Assembly: GCA_021325555.1 (NCBI GenBank)
Contig: JAJPGY010000021.1
Location: 1-64,000, forward strand
Source: Pseudomonadota bacterium
GTDB taxonomy: Bacteria > Cyanobacteriota > Vampirovibrionia > Obscuribacterales > Obscuribacteraceae
DNA: 64,000 nt
Direction: 5' to 3'
The position numbers and the translations under genes were made by a program. This document shows, piece by piece, positions 27,772-37,100 of the stretch. The first letter of the stretch is position 1. The number at the start of each line of letters is the position of its first letter. Below the pieces are notes generated by a model. That model had not been told where the DNA came from. It searched no databases and saw nothing but the letters and a program-made list of their open reading frames with translations.

Positions 27772-29886
27772 ATGCCGCCGCTTCGTCATGCGAAAACCTA
27801 CAGCGAGGTCTTGAGCCTGCGCCGGATGATCGTCGAGTCGCTGGGCTTGCTCTTCCTCCTGGCGGGCGTGGCGCTGGCCTGCTTTTCCTTCTACCTGGCG
27901 ATTGCTGTGTGGCTTAAGCTTCAGGACGCGCCGGCGCTCTCCTGCCTGGAGAGCTATGATCGCGGCGAACCGGTTCAGGTCTTCGATCGCTACGACCACC
28001 TCATCTTAAGCTTCAAGAGCGAGCAGAACCGCAAGCGGGTCGGCTTGAGCCAGATCTCGCCGGCGATGCGCTGGGCGACGCTGGCGGCCGAGGACCACAC
28101 GTTCTACCTGCACCATGGCGTGAGCGTGATGGCGATGGGCAGGGCGTTGCTCGCCAACCTGCTGGCCGGACATGTCGTGGAGGGCGGATCGACAATCACT
28201 CAGCAGCTGGTCAAGAATCTCTTTTTCGAGCAGCCGAAGCGCACTCTCGAGCGCAAGATCGCCGAGGCGCTCATTGCCTCGGAGCTGGAGCGGCGGTATT
28301 CCAAGGATCAGATCCTGGAGATGTACCTGAACGAGGCCTACTTCGGCAACGGTGCTTACGGCATCGAACAGGCCGCCCGCTATTACTTCGGAAAGTCGGC
28401 GGCTGACCTCGGCATACCGGAAGCGGCTTTCCTTGCCGGTTTGATTAAATCCCCGTCCAGGCTCGGCGCGCGCGGGTCCAGGCCGGCGGCCTTGCACCAG
28501 CAGCAGGAGACGATCGAGAAGATGGCGCGCTATGGTTTCATCGCCCCCGTACGGGCGGCAATGGCACGCCAGGAGCCGCTCAGGTTTTTCGAGGGGCCGC
28601 AGCCGGGAGGCCAGCGGAAAGTTTCGCGATACCCGTATTACATAAGCTACGTCCTGGACCTGGTGCGCCAGCGTTACACGCCCGGCGAGATCCGCCGGCA
28701 GGGTTTGAGGATTTACACGGCCCTCGACCCGACCGCCCAGGAGGCGGCCGAGCGCTTTTTGCGCCAGGGCATCGCCGGCGCCCCGGCAGGCGTGGAACAG
28801 GGGGCGCTGGTCACCGTGGCGGTCAAGGATGGCTCCGTCATCGCGCTGGTCGGCGGTGTCGACTATCAAAAGAGCCAGTACAACTGCGCCACGCACGCCC
28901 ACACGGCAGGGTCCGCCTTCAAGCCGTTCGTTTACCTGGCCGCCTTTGAAGCCCAGGTGATGACACCGGACAGCCAGGTGAGCGACACGCCGCTGACCGT
29001 CAAGCAGAACGGCGCCCCGGACTGGCGCCCGAAGAATTTCGACGGCCGGTTCATGGGTGACATGACGGCCAGCGACGCGCTCGCCCTGTCACGCAACGTC
29101 TGCGCCGTGCGCGTCGCCCAGCGGGTCGGGCTTTCCGCGGTGGTGGATGTCGCCCGGCGCGCCGGCATCAGGCAGGAGATGGGCACGAATCCGGCGCTCG
29201 CCCTGGGCAGCTGCGCGGTCTCGCCGCTGGAGATGGCCGGGGCCTACGCCACCTTCGCCCGCGGCGGGCTGGCTGTCTATCCCTGGGTGCTGCGCCGCAT
29301 AGACAACAGCCGGGGGCATGTCGTGGAGACCTTCGACCAGCCGGTGTCGCGGGCGTTCGGCAGCGAGCCGGTGGATCAGCTGTGCAGCGCCCTGCGCCGG
29401 GTGGTGACCGCCGGCACCGGACAGGGGGCCAACATCGCCGACCTCTACGTGGCCGGCAAGACAGGCACCGCCGACCAGGCGCGCGACCTCTGGTTCGTGG
29501 GGTTCACCCCCGATCTGGTTACCGCGGTCTGGGGCGGCAGCAACGAGGATCACCCGATCGCCGGCGCCCACGTCACGGGCGGCACCGTGATGGCCGGCAT
29601 CTGGAGAGAATACACCAGATCCCTCTATGACAATCAGCTGCTGGCGCGAAACGGCCTGGTCCGCCGGGGAGTGGCTGCCAGAGCCGAGGTCCCCAGGCCG
29701 CAGGCCGCGCCTGCGCAACATGAGCCGGCACCGGATGCAGTATCGGACGCGCCGGCGGCGCCGGCCGCCCCGGCAGCCCCGCCGCCGCTCAAGGACAGGT
29801 CGGGCAGACCGATCATCTTAAAGATGCAGCAGGCCAAGCTGGACGTCCGCTCCGCCGCCGCCGGCGACGTGAAGGTGCGGTGGTAG
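27772..29886 (+). CDS. class A penicillin-binding protein (bifunctional transglycosylase/transpeptidase)
   Basis: A 704-residue PBP1A-type enzyme that polymerises and cross-links peptidoglycan outside the inner membrane. It has one N-terminal membrane anchor (about 24-48). The GT51 domain has AAEDHTFYLHHGV with the catalytic Glu, EGGSTITQQLVKN and RKIAEALIASELE. The transpeptidase domain has the SxxK motif in AGSAFKPF, the SxN motif in LSRNVCA and KTGTAD. The C-terminal tail is Ala/Pro-rich and probably disordered. The start ATG has no strong ribosome site. Confidence 0.95.
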   Translation: MPPLRHAKTYSEVLSLRRMIVESLGLLFLLAGVALACFSFYLAIAVWLKLQDAPALSCLESYDRGEPVQVFDRYDHLILSFKSEQNRKRVGLSQISPAMRWATLAAEDHTFYLHHGVSVMAMGRALLANLLAGHVVEGGSTITQQLVKNLFFEQPKRTLERKIAEALIASELERRYSKDQILEMYLNEAYFGNGAYGIEQAARYYFGKSAADLGIPEAAFLAGLIKSPSRLGARGSRPAALHQQQETIEKMARYGFIAPVRAAMARQEPLRFFEGPQPGGQRKVSRYPYYISYVLDLVRQRYTPGEIRRQGLRIYTALDPTAQEAAERFLRQGIAGAPAGVEQGALVTVAVKDGSVIALVGGVDYQKSQYNCATHAHTAGSAFKPFVYLAAFEAQVMTPDSQVSDTPLTVKQNGAPDWRPKNFDGRFMGDMTASDALALSRNVCAVRVAQRVGLSAVVDVARRAGIRQEMGTNPALALGSCAVSPLEMAGAYATFARGGLAVYPWVLRRIDNSRGHVVETFDQPVSRAFGSEPVDQLCSALRRVVTAGTGQGANIADLYVAGKTGTADQARDLWFVGFTPDLVTAVWGGSNEDHPIAGAHVTGGTVMAGIWREYTRSLYDNQLLARNGLVRRGVAARAEVPRPQAAPAQHEPAPDAVSDAPAAPAAPAAPPPLKDRSGRPIILKMQQAKLDVRSAAAGDVKVRW

Positions 29887-29935
29887 GGTGTAGAATAATA
29901 GTCCAGTTGGACCGGCAACCTGGCGGGCTCAAAGG

Positions 29936-31381
29936 GTGGACGCTCGAAGGGGTTATTTCGGTGCTTTTTGGCTGAGCGCGGCGGCAGCGCTTGTTTTTTC
30001 GTGCGCGCCCGCACCGGCGGGCAGCCTGTCCGGCGAGGCGACCGCGGCAAACGGTGCTCCTGCCGGTGCCGACCCGGGCGGAAAGGGGGCGGCGCCGCAC
30101 CCGCAGTCCGGGGCCCGGAAGGAGGCGAGCTGCGACTTCCCGATCATCCCCCGCCGGCGGATTCGCTCGAATGCGACCACCGCGCAGATCTTTCAGCTGG
30201 ACGGCACGCCTGTTAACGGACGCCGCGTCCTGCTGCTCGTGCACGGCGGCGGCGCCGAAAAACGGCCCTACTTCCGCTGGAAGAAGGTGCTCAAGGCGCT
30301 CAACGCCGACCCGGAGATCCCCGGGCGCTTCAAGATCTACCTCTATCGTTACAACACCGATGCCCGCCTGACCGAAACGGCGCCCGCTTTCCAGAAGGAC
30401 ATCCTCAGGCTCAAGGCGGCGACCGGCGTCAACGAGGTGAGCCTGATGTGCCTGAGCATGGGCGGCAACCTGGTCCAGCGGGCGCTTATGGATCCGGCCG
30501 TGGACGCGGCGGTGGATCTCGTGTTTGCGATGTGCTGCCCGTTCCACGGCTCGCCGCTGTTCTCCTCGGCCTGGTTCCAGTACAGCCTGGATTCCACGCC
30601 TCTCATGCCGTGGGCCAGGCCGATACACAATCTTGACTACCTGCTTTATTTCAGCCGCCACAAGACGCTGCAACAGGATCTCAGATGGGACAACTTCGAC
30701 GATCTCATCCCCCGGGTCGGGAGGTTCAAAGAGGGGGGGCTTGGTCCGCGGGGCGACCTCACCCCGGGCACGATGGATAACCCGGAGCTGGCGGCGATAA
30801 ATGCCAGCGGGCGGATAAACAAGACCAAGTTCGTCACCTACGGCGGCTACCTGGTCAACATCTACATCATGCCGCCCTGGCGGCGGAGGCTGGAAAAAAC
30901 GATCCTCGCCCCGTACAGGTACGTGACCGTCAAGCTGCCCGTCCAGCTCGGACGGGAGCACCCGGCCCTGCGCATGCTCAACAAGGAGCTGAGCAACATG
31001 GCCATCAACCCGGACGCGCCAATCTACGGGCCGCCGTCGCCGCACTCGTTCGTGCTCAACGACGGCATCACGCCGGTCAGCAGCGCCCTGTATCTTTCCC
31101 CCGAGCTGATCAAGGAGAACCCGATGCTGCTGGAGGCGGACCTGCCCGCCCTGCATGGCGCCACGGATGTCCATCTGGCGCGGGTCTTCCGGAATCTCGA
31201 CCATATCAGCTTCCTGGATGGCAGGCCGCCCAACAAGGTGCCGTGGCCGAAGGTCTCCGACATGATCCATCCCGAGGACGGTAAGAAGCGGCTGTTCGAC
31301 TTTCTCGTCGACGACCTGAAGAACTACCGGCTCGATTCGGCGGCGGCGCACGCCATCCCGGCGCCCAGGGGGGTCAACTGA
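29936..31381 (+). CDS. exported alpha/beta hydrolase, tandem copy 1
   Basis: A 481-residue protein whose N-terminus looks like a lipoprotein signal (AAAALVFSCAPAPAG), so it may be lipid-anchored. The hydrolase core has the oxyanion strand LLLVHGGG, the nucleophile elbow LSMGGNLVQ (Cys where the usual first Gly of GxSxG stands), CCPFHGSPLFSSAWFQYSL, and the histidine in RNLDHISF. It is closely related along its full length to the next gene, one base downstream. The substrate is unknown. The Ser/His pair argues for an active esterase- or lipase-like enzyme. The GTG start has only a weak ribosome site. Confidence 0.8.
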   Translation: MDARRGYFGAFWLSAAAALVFSCAPAPAGSLSGEATAANGAPAGADPGGKGAAPHPQSGARKEASCDFPIIPRRRIRSNATTAQIFQLDGTPVNGRRVLLLVHGGGAEKRPYFRWKKVLKALNADPEIPGRFKIYLYRYNTDARLTETAPAFQKDILRLKAATGVNEVSLMCLSMGGNLVQRALMDPAVDAAVDLVFAMCCPFHGSPLFSSAWFQYSLDSTPLMPWARPIHNLDYLLYFSRHKTLQQDLRWDNFDDLIPRVGRFKEGGLGPRGDLTPGTMDNPELAAINASGRINKTKFVTYGGYLVNIYIMPPWRRRLEKTILAPYRYVTVKLPVQLGREHPALRMLNKELSNMAINPDAPIYGPPSPHSFVLNDGITPVSSALYLSPELIKENPMLLEADLPALHGATDVHLARVFRNLDHISFLDGRPPNKVPWPKVSDMIHPEDGKKRLFDFLVDDLKNYRLDSAAAHAIPAPRGVN

Positions 31382-31382
31382 G

Positions 31383-32768
31383 ATGCCGACCCGCATCCTT
31401 GCCGTCATGGTCATCATCCTGTCGGCCGGCCTCATCTTCCCCCGGTCCGGGGCGGCAGCCGGCGGGCAGCCGTCCCCGCTCTCGTCCGCGGGCGCCGTCA
31501 ACGACTGGCCGCTGCCACCGGAGGCAGAGGAGCTGGACCGCGAGGAGATTCACAGCCGGATCTACCAGCTGGACCGGACGCCGCTTGGGGATCGCAAGCC
31601 GTTGCTCCTGATACACGGCGGGGCCGGGGAGCGCGTCCGGCTTTTCCTCTGGGGCAAGGTGGTCGAGCGTTTCACTGCCGATGAGCGGTTCAACCGCACG
31701 TTCAAGGTCTTTTTCCTCCGGTACGACAGCAAGGCGCTGCTGGAGACCACGCTGCCCGACTCCAAGCAGGCGATCCTCTCCCTTTATCGCCGCCTCGGCT
31801 CGAGACCGCTGACGATCATGGCGCTCAGCATGGGCGGCAACGTGGTGCAGCTGGCCATGGCCGATCCGCAAGTTGAGGCGGCGGTCGACAACGTCATCAC
31901 CCTGGGCACCCCCTTCCACGGCTCGCCGCTGTTCTCCGCCGACTGGTTCCAGTACAGCCTTTACAAAAGCAAGTACCTGCCCTTCTTTCGCACCCTGGAC
32001 AGCATCGACTACCGCGTCTATTTCAACTGGCACAAAAGCTACCAGCAGGACCTCAAATGGGATGACGCCGACGACCTGGTCCCGCAGGTCGGGTATTTCC
32101 ACTCGCGTATCCCCTTCGGCCCGAGCGGCTATCTGACGGTCAACCGGGACACGACGAGCATCCTCTCCCGCGTCAACAGCAAAGACGACGTCAACAAAAA
32201 GAAGATAGTCGCCTACGCCGGTTATCTGGTGAACAGCTACGTTCTCAACCGGGAGCGCGATCGCCTGCGCTACAAGATCCTGGCGCCTTTCCGTTTCCTG
32301 GCCACGCAGGTGCGCTTCCAGCTGGGCCGAGAGCAAGCCGCTCTCCTGGTCTTGAACCGGCAGATAAGCAACATCGACGCCGGTCCCAACGGCGAGGTGC
32401 TGGCCGAGAAAGGCGAGCATGTTTACGCCCTCAACGATGGCATCACCCCGGTGAGCAGCGCCATCTACCTGCCGGCGCCGGTCTGCCAGAAACATCTTCT
32501 CCTGCGCGAATCGGATCTGCAGGCGATCGCCCCCTTCGTCGACGTGAAGAAGGCCCGGGTCTTTCGCAACCTGGATCACCTGTCCTTCGTCAACGAAAAA
32601 GCCCCCCATCACGCGGCCCGACACGTGCGCGACTCGCTTCATCCGGAAGAGGGCATGCACGACATCTTCGAGTGGATGCTGGCCGAGCTGCTGCAGTGCA
32701 ACGTCAACGACCTTTCCGCCGCCACCGTCACCGCCAGCGGCGCCGGGGCTGCCGACCGGGATGATTGA
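31383..32768 (+). CDS. exported alpha/beta hydrolase, tandem copy 2
   Basis: A 461-residue paralogue of the preceding gene, one base after its stop, so the pair is co-translated. It has a signal peptide (LAVMVIILSAGLIFPRSGAAAG). Matching motifs are LLLIHGGAGE, ALSMGGNVVQ, GTPFHGSPLFSADWFQYSL, LNDGITPVSSAIYL and RNLDHLSF. The two copies diverge most in the N-terminal linker and the lid-like middle. A small hairpin (GCACCG/CGGTGC, about 32775-32790) follows the stop. Confidence 0.82.
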   Translation: MPTRILAVMVIILSAGLIFPRSGAAAGGQPSPLSSAGAVNDWPLPPEAEELDREEIHSRIYQLDRTPLGDRKPLLLIHGGAGERVRLFLWGKVVERFTADERFNRTFKVFFLRYDSKALLETTLPDSKQAILSLYRRLGSRPLTIMALSMGGNVVQLAMADPQVEAAVDNVITLGTPFHGSPLFSADWFQYSLYKSKYLPFFRTLDSIDYRVYFNWHKSYQQDLKWDDADDLVPQVGYFHSRIPFGPSGYLTVNRDTTSILSRVNSKDDVNKKKIVAYAGYLVNSYVLNRERDRLRYKILAPFRFLATQVRFQLGREQAALLVLNRQISNIDAGPNGEVLAEKGEHVYALNDGITPVSSAIYLPAPVCQKHLLLRESDLQAIAPFVDVKKARVFRNLDHLSFVNEKAPHHAARHVRDSLHPEEGMHDIFEWMLAELLQCNVNDLSAATVTASGAGAADRDD

Positions 32769-32900
32769 CCTCTGGCACCGCTGACGGTGCTGATTCAGCC
32801 GCCACGAACCGGCTGCGCAACGCCGCGGGCGGCAATCTGCGTGCGCGCGCCGGGCGGCCTGGCCGGCGGGACCCGCCGCCCGTGATGTTAACTAAATTAC

Positions 32901-32930
32901 TTTAATTACTGAACTAGAGGGTGTCATAAT
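32901..32930 (+). promoter_or_regulatory. sigma-70-type promoter of the TPR/haemagglutinin/CHAT cluster
   Basis: A short AT-rich island in very GC-rich DNA contains TTTAAT (32901-32906), an 18-base spacer and CATAAT (32925-32930). The ATG is about 38 bases downstream. The match to consensus is moderate, but the base-composition contrast is striking. Confidence 0.5.
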
Positions 32931-32968
32931 AGATAAGGTTCTAAAGAGATCGGGGTTGTGGGGTAAAT

Positions 32969-34114
32969 ATGATGAAGACTGGACTGGTTGCCGGCCTGGC
33001 AATTGCGGCCGCCCTTGTGCTCGCCGGTTCTGGAACGCCCGCGCTGGCGGTGGTTGATTCGGCCTCCGAGGCGCTTAAGAAGGGCAGCGAGCTGGTGGGC
33101 GACGAGCGGTTAAGCGAGGCCATCCCTTATTTCAACCGGGCGATACAGCTCAACCCCAACGACGCCAGGGCTTATGAGATGCGGGCCAGCACATACGCCG
33201 AGATGTCGGACTACAGAAAGGCGCTCGAGGATTATACGAAACTAATCGAGCTTGAGCCGCGTAATGCTGGCCACTACAACCAGCGGGCGATGGTCTACCT
33301 CCAGCTCAAGGAGTACGGGCCGGCGGTTGACGACCTGTCCCGGGTCATCGAGCTCAGTCGTGACTCTATGGCGTTTTACACGCGCGGCTGGACTTACGGG
33401 CTGCTCGGACAGCACGAGAAGGCGATCGATGACTACACGCGCTTCATAAGCGACAGCACCGACGACGCCAGCCGCGCCGACGGCTACTACAACCGCGGCA
33501 ACGAGTACTTCGAGCTCAAGCAGACCGACAAGGCGATGGCCGACTTCAACCAGGCCGCCAGGCTGGACACGGGGCGCAGCATAAGCTCGCGGGACGTGTC
33601 GATCCGCAGCCTGGGGCTGCCCGGCGAGGCAGTGGGCGCCCTGGTTCCCGACTATGCCAAGGCTTATTTCCGCTGCGGGCTCGTCTACAACAGCATGGGC
33701 AAGTTCGACAGCGCCGTCGACAACTTCACCAAAGCGATCGCCATAAACCCGGATCGCCCTGATTTCTACAAGATGCGCGCCCAGGCTTACGAGAAGCTGG
33801 GGCAGCATTACAAGGCCTCGGCCGACCTGGGCAAGGCAGCGGCGCTGGCCAACAAGGGCGCTCCCCGGGCGCCGGGCGGCAAGGCGCAACCGCCGGGCGC
33901 TCGAGGGCAGGGCGCGCCGGGCGCCGACGAGGCCAATCCGGACAGATTCAACAACCACCTGAGCGATCTGGAGAAGCAAGTGCTCGGGCGGACATATGCC
34001 GACGAGCTCATTCCGGACCGGCTGGCCCGCCTGGAGCAGAAGCTTCTGGGCAAGCCGCAGACGGGGGGATACAAGCGTCGCCTGGAGGCGCTTCTGCTCC
34101 GGGCCGAGAAGTAG
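32969..34114 (+). CDS. exported TPR-repeat protein
   Basis: A 381-residue protein with a signal peptide (GLVAGLAIAAALVLAGSGTPALA). At least five TPR units follow at about 45-285 (IPYFNRAIQLNPNDARAYEMRASTYAEM; YNRGNEYFELKQTDKAMADFNQAARLD; FTKAIAINPDRPDFYKMRAQAYEKL). A Pro/Gly linker and a short helical end (LSDLEKQVLGRTY...RLARLEQKLLGK) close it. It probably acts as a periplasmic scaffold. The next gene starts 29 bases later. Confidence 0.85.
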   Translation: MMKTGLVAGLAIAAALVLAGSGTPALAVVDSASEALKKGSELVGDERLSEAIPYFNRAIQLNPNDARAYEMRASTYAEMSDYRKALEDYTKLIELEPRNAGHYNQRAMVYLQLKEYGPAVDDLSRVIELSRDSMAFYTRGWTYGLLGQHEKAIDDYTRFISDSTDDASRADGYYNRGNEYFELKQTDKAMADFNQAARLDTGRSISSRDVSIRSLGLPGEAVGALVPDYAKAYFRCGLVYNSMGKFDSAVDNFTKAIAINPDRPDFYKMRAQAYEKLGQHYKASADLGKAAALANKGAPRAPGGKAQPPGARGQGAPGADEANPDRFNNHLSDLEKQVLGRTYADELIPDRLARLEQKLLGKPQTGGYKRRLEALLLRAEK

Positions 34115-34143
34115 AAGCCCGCGCTCAGGGGGTTCGCACAGGG

Positions 34144-37100
34144 TTGAGGCGCAATTGTCTCGAGAAGCGCGAAAGGGTGCCGGGCCGGGCCGGGGTGGCT
34201 TTGCTCCTTGCCCTGGCGCTTCTCCTGACCCCGCTGGGACACCGCTGCGCGCTGTCCCACCCGGCTGCCGCGGCGGGACAGCCGCCAGCCCCGCACCACG
34301 GGCCGGCGCACAGCCTGGCCCTCGATCTGTCCAGCTCCGACAAGAGCATAACCCTCGGGCACCATCTCTTCGGCAGCAGCGGCTCGCTGACGATCACCGA
34401 AGGCGGCGTCGCCCATCATGTCAAACCCGGTGACGCGGTCACGCCGGCTGAGCTGGCCGCGTTGCTGCAGGTGGCCTTAAGCGGCCGGCAGAGCCTGCTC
34501 CTCAATTCCAGCAGCTCGGCTGATGGGGGCAGCATCTCGCTCAATCTCTTCTCGCACGCCCATCTCGCCTCTCTGGTGATACCACGGGGGGTGACTGCCG
34601 TGGATGCCGCGTCGAAGTCCGGATTGAACGTGAGCGGATCGCTGATTTCCGACGGCATGCTCCTGGGGGTGGCGGGCGGCGCCGGCGCCCTGAGCGTTCA
34701 TGCCGGGCTCATCCAGGTAGGCACCGGCGGCAGTATCACCACCCACGTCCCGGCCGCACTCCTGGGCTCGCCTGGCGCGGCCGGCGGGTCGGTTAACCTG
34801 TCGCTTTATTCCCTTTCCGACATCATCAATTCCGGGTCGATAACCGCCAGCGGGTCGCTGCTGCTCAGCGCCGCCGGCCGCATCGTCAATCAGAGCCAGG
34901 GGGCGGCAGCCGGCGCGCCACCGCCTGTGATAGCGGGCGCCCTGGGCACGAGCCTGATGGCGGGCAGCGGCACCATTGTCAACGCCGGCGTCATCTCCTC
35001 CCGGCTCGGCGGCGTCGACATCAACACCATAAGCGGGCAGGCCCTGACCATCATCAACGCCGGCGGTCAGGTGCTGGCTCCCCTGGGGACGGTAAACGTC
35101 CGCGATCAAACTTATTCCGGCAAGGATCTCACCCGGGTGACAGGGGGGCTGCTTGCCGGGCAGGCGGTCAATTTCCACGGCGGCAACGGCTCGCTTGCGG
35201 TGCTCGCCGATGAGATCCGCGGGCCGGTCAACGTCTCTGCCGGTGTGGCCAATGTGGCGGTCAAGCAGGGAGACCTCGACCTGGCCGGCATGACGGTTAC
35301 CGGCGACCCGACGATCGTCAACACCGGCGGCGACGTCACCCTGCCTGCCAACGCGGACGGCGGGCACACGCTGCGATTTGCCGGGCAGGACCTGGCGGTC
35401 ATGGCCTCGGGAAGCATCGGCGGCGCTGCCGGGCTGACCATGATCGACCTTTCCAGCAGCAACGGCCGGGGCGGCAGCCTGACCCTGGCGGCCGGCTTTC
35501 AGTTCTCCCCCGGCACCGGCGGCACGCAGGTCCTGCAGCAGTCGCCGGGACCGGTGAGCAATTACAGCCTGGTCGGGCCCTCGGGCAGCGGCGGCAGTGT
35601 GAACCTGGGCAGCGTCAGCGTGAAGACAAGCGGCGTGGCTGCCGGCGCCGACGCCGGCAACGTGACCATCGTCGCCCACGACGGCAGCCCGGCGGCCAGC
35701 GCCGGCGCCGTGTCCATCGGTGGCATCGACGCCAGCGCCGCAAGCGGCGCCGCCGGGGCCGTGACGATCATCGGACAGGGCGGCTCCATCGACCTCAACG
35801 GGCCAATCACGACCGGGGGCGCGCACGCGGGTGCGGTGACCATAGCCGGGGGCGAGCCCCGGGGCAGCGGGTCGCTGTCGATCAACAACGGCACCGTCTC
35901 CGGCGGCGCTTTCCAGTATTTCGAGGATCCCACGCACGCGCCGGTCGACGTGCTCGTCGGGGGAAACATCAGTAACACCACCGCCGGTGTCGGGGCCAGC
36001 GTGTCCATTACATCGAGCGGCAACCTGGAGCTTGCCGCCAGCAGCCAGCTTGTCTCCTCCCGTTCCATCCTGCTCGAGTCGCTGGCCGGCGGGATCAAGG
36101 CGGACGGCAACAATCTGGTCGCCGCCCGCTCGAGCGTCTTCGTCCTCAGCGATCAAGGCGCCATCACCGACCTGGGCGGCAACACATACAGAAGCACCGA
36201 CGGCTCGCTGGTGCTGGCCGCCGGCGGCAACGTGTCGATCGGGCCGTCCACGTCGCTCAGGGCCAACGACTTCCTGCTTCTGCTGAGCGTCAATGGCCAG
36301 GTGTCCACCAGCGGCACCGCGCCCGGTACGGGAGACACCCTGGTGAGCAACGGCACCGTGGGCGTGCTCGGCAGCGGCCCGGTGACCATCGCCGCCGCCA
36401 ACCTGATCTCGGCAGGGGCGCTGGCGCCCGCGGCGCCGGCCACCGGGGTCATGCAGTCTTCGGACGTGGCCAGCTACGGCTCCACGCTCATCGGCTCCTT
36501 CTCCTCGGTCGCCGTCAACTCGTCTGTGACCTCCAATGGCGGGGACACGCTGCTTCTCGCCTTGGGCGGCAACCTGACCCTGGGGACCGGCACGGCCTTT
36601 CAGGCCAACGGCGGCGAGGTAAACCTCTTCGCCAGCGGTCAGGTGACAGGCTCGGCCAATCAGTTCCTGGCGCGCGCCGTCGGCACGCCCGAATCCTTCG
36701 CCGGCGGGCTGGTCACGGTCGAGTCCGGCTTTTCACTCCATCCCGGGGTGCTCTCCCTGTTCACCTCCCTGGGCGGCGACACCAGCGAGCTGGCCGGGGT
36801 GGAATCGAAGATCCTCTCCGCGGCCCGGACGGTCAGCGCGATTTTCAACAGGAACTCCGGTTTCTACTCGCCGGCCCTCGACGCCAGCGGGTTCGTTATC
36901 GATACCGCCCTGGTCGGCCCGTCCGTGCATGTCACCGACAACGGCATCGACCTCGGCGCCTTTATCCCGCTCAGGCCGGGTGGCGGAACGATCAGGCTGG
37001 ACGGCTCCAACATTGATATTACCCGTGGTGCCGTCATCATCGGCGCCACGGGACCCTCCGCGCTGATCGACCTGCAGGGCTCGCTCTTCAAGGTGGAATC

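Noticed and set aside
35305..35325. A third copy of the TGACGATCGTCA palindrome
   Set aside because: It has 11 of 12 bases, lies inside the haemagglutinin-like gene and lacks the TTGGTCGATG block; judged chance.
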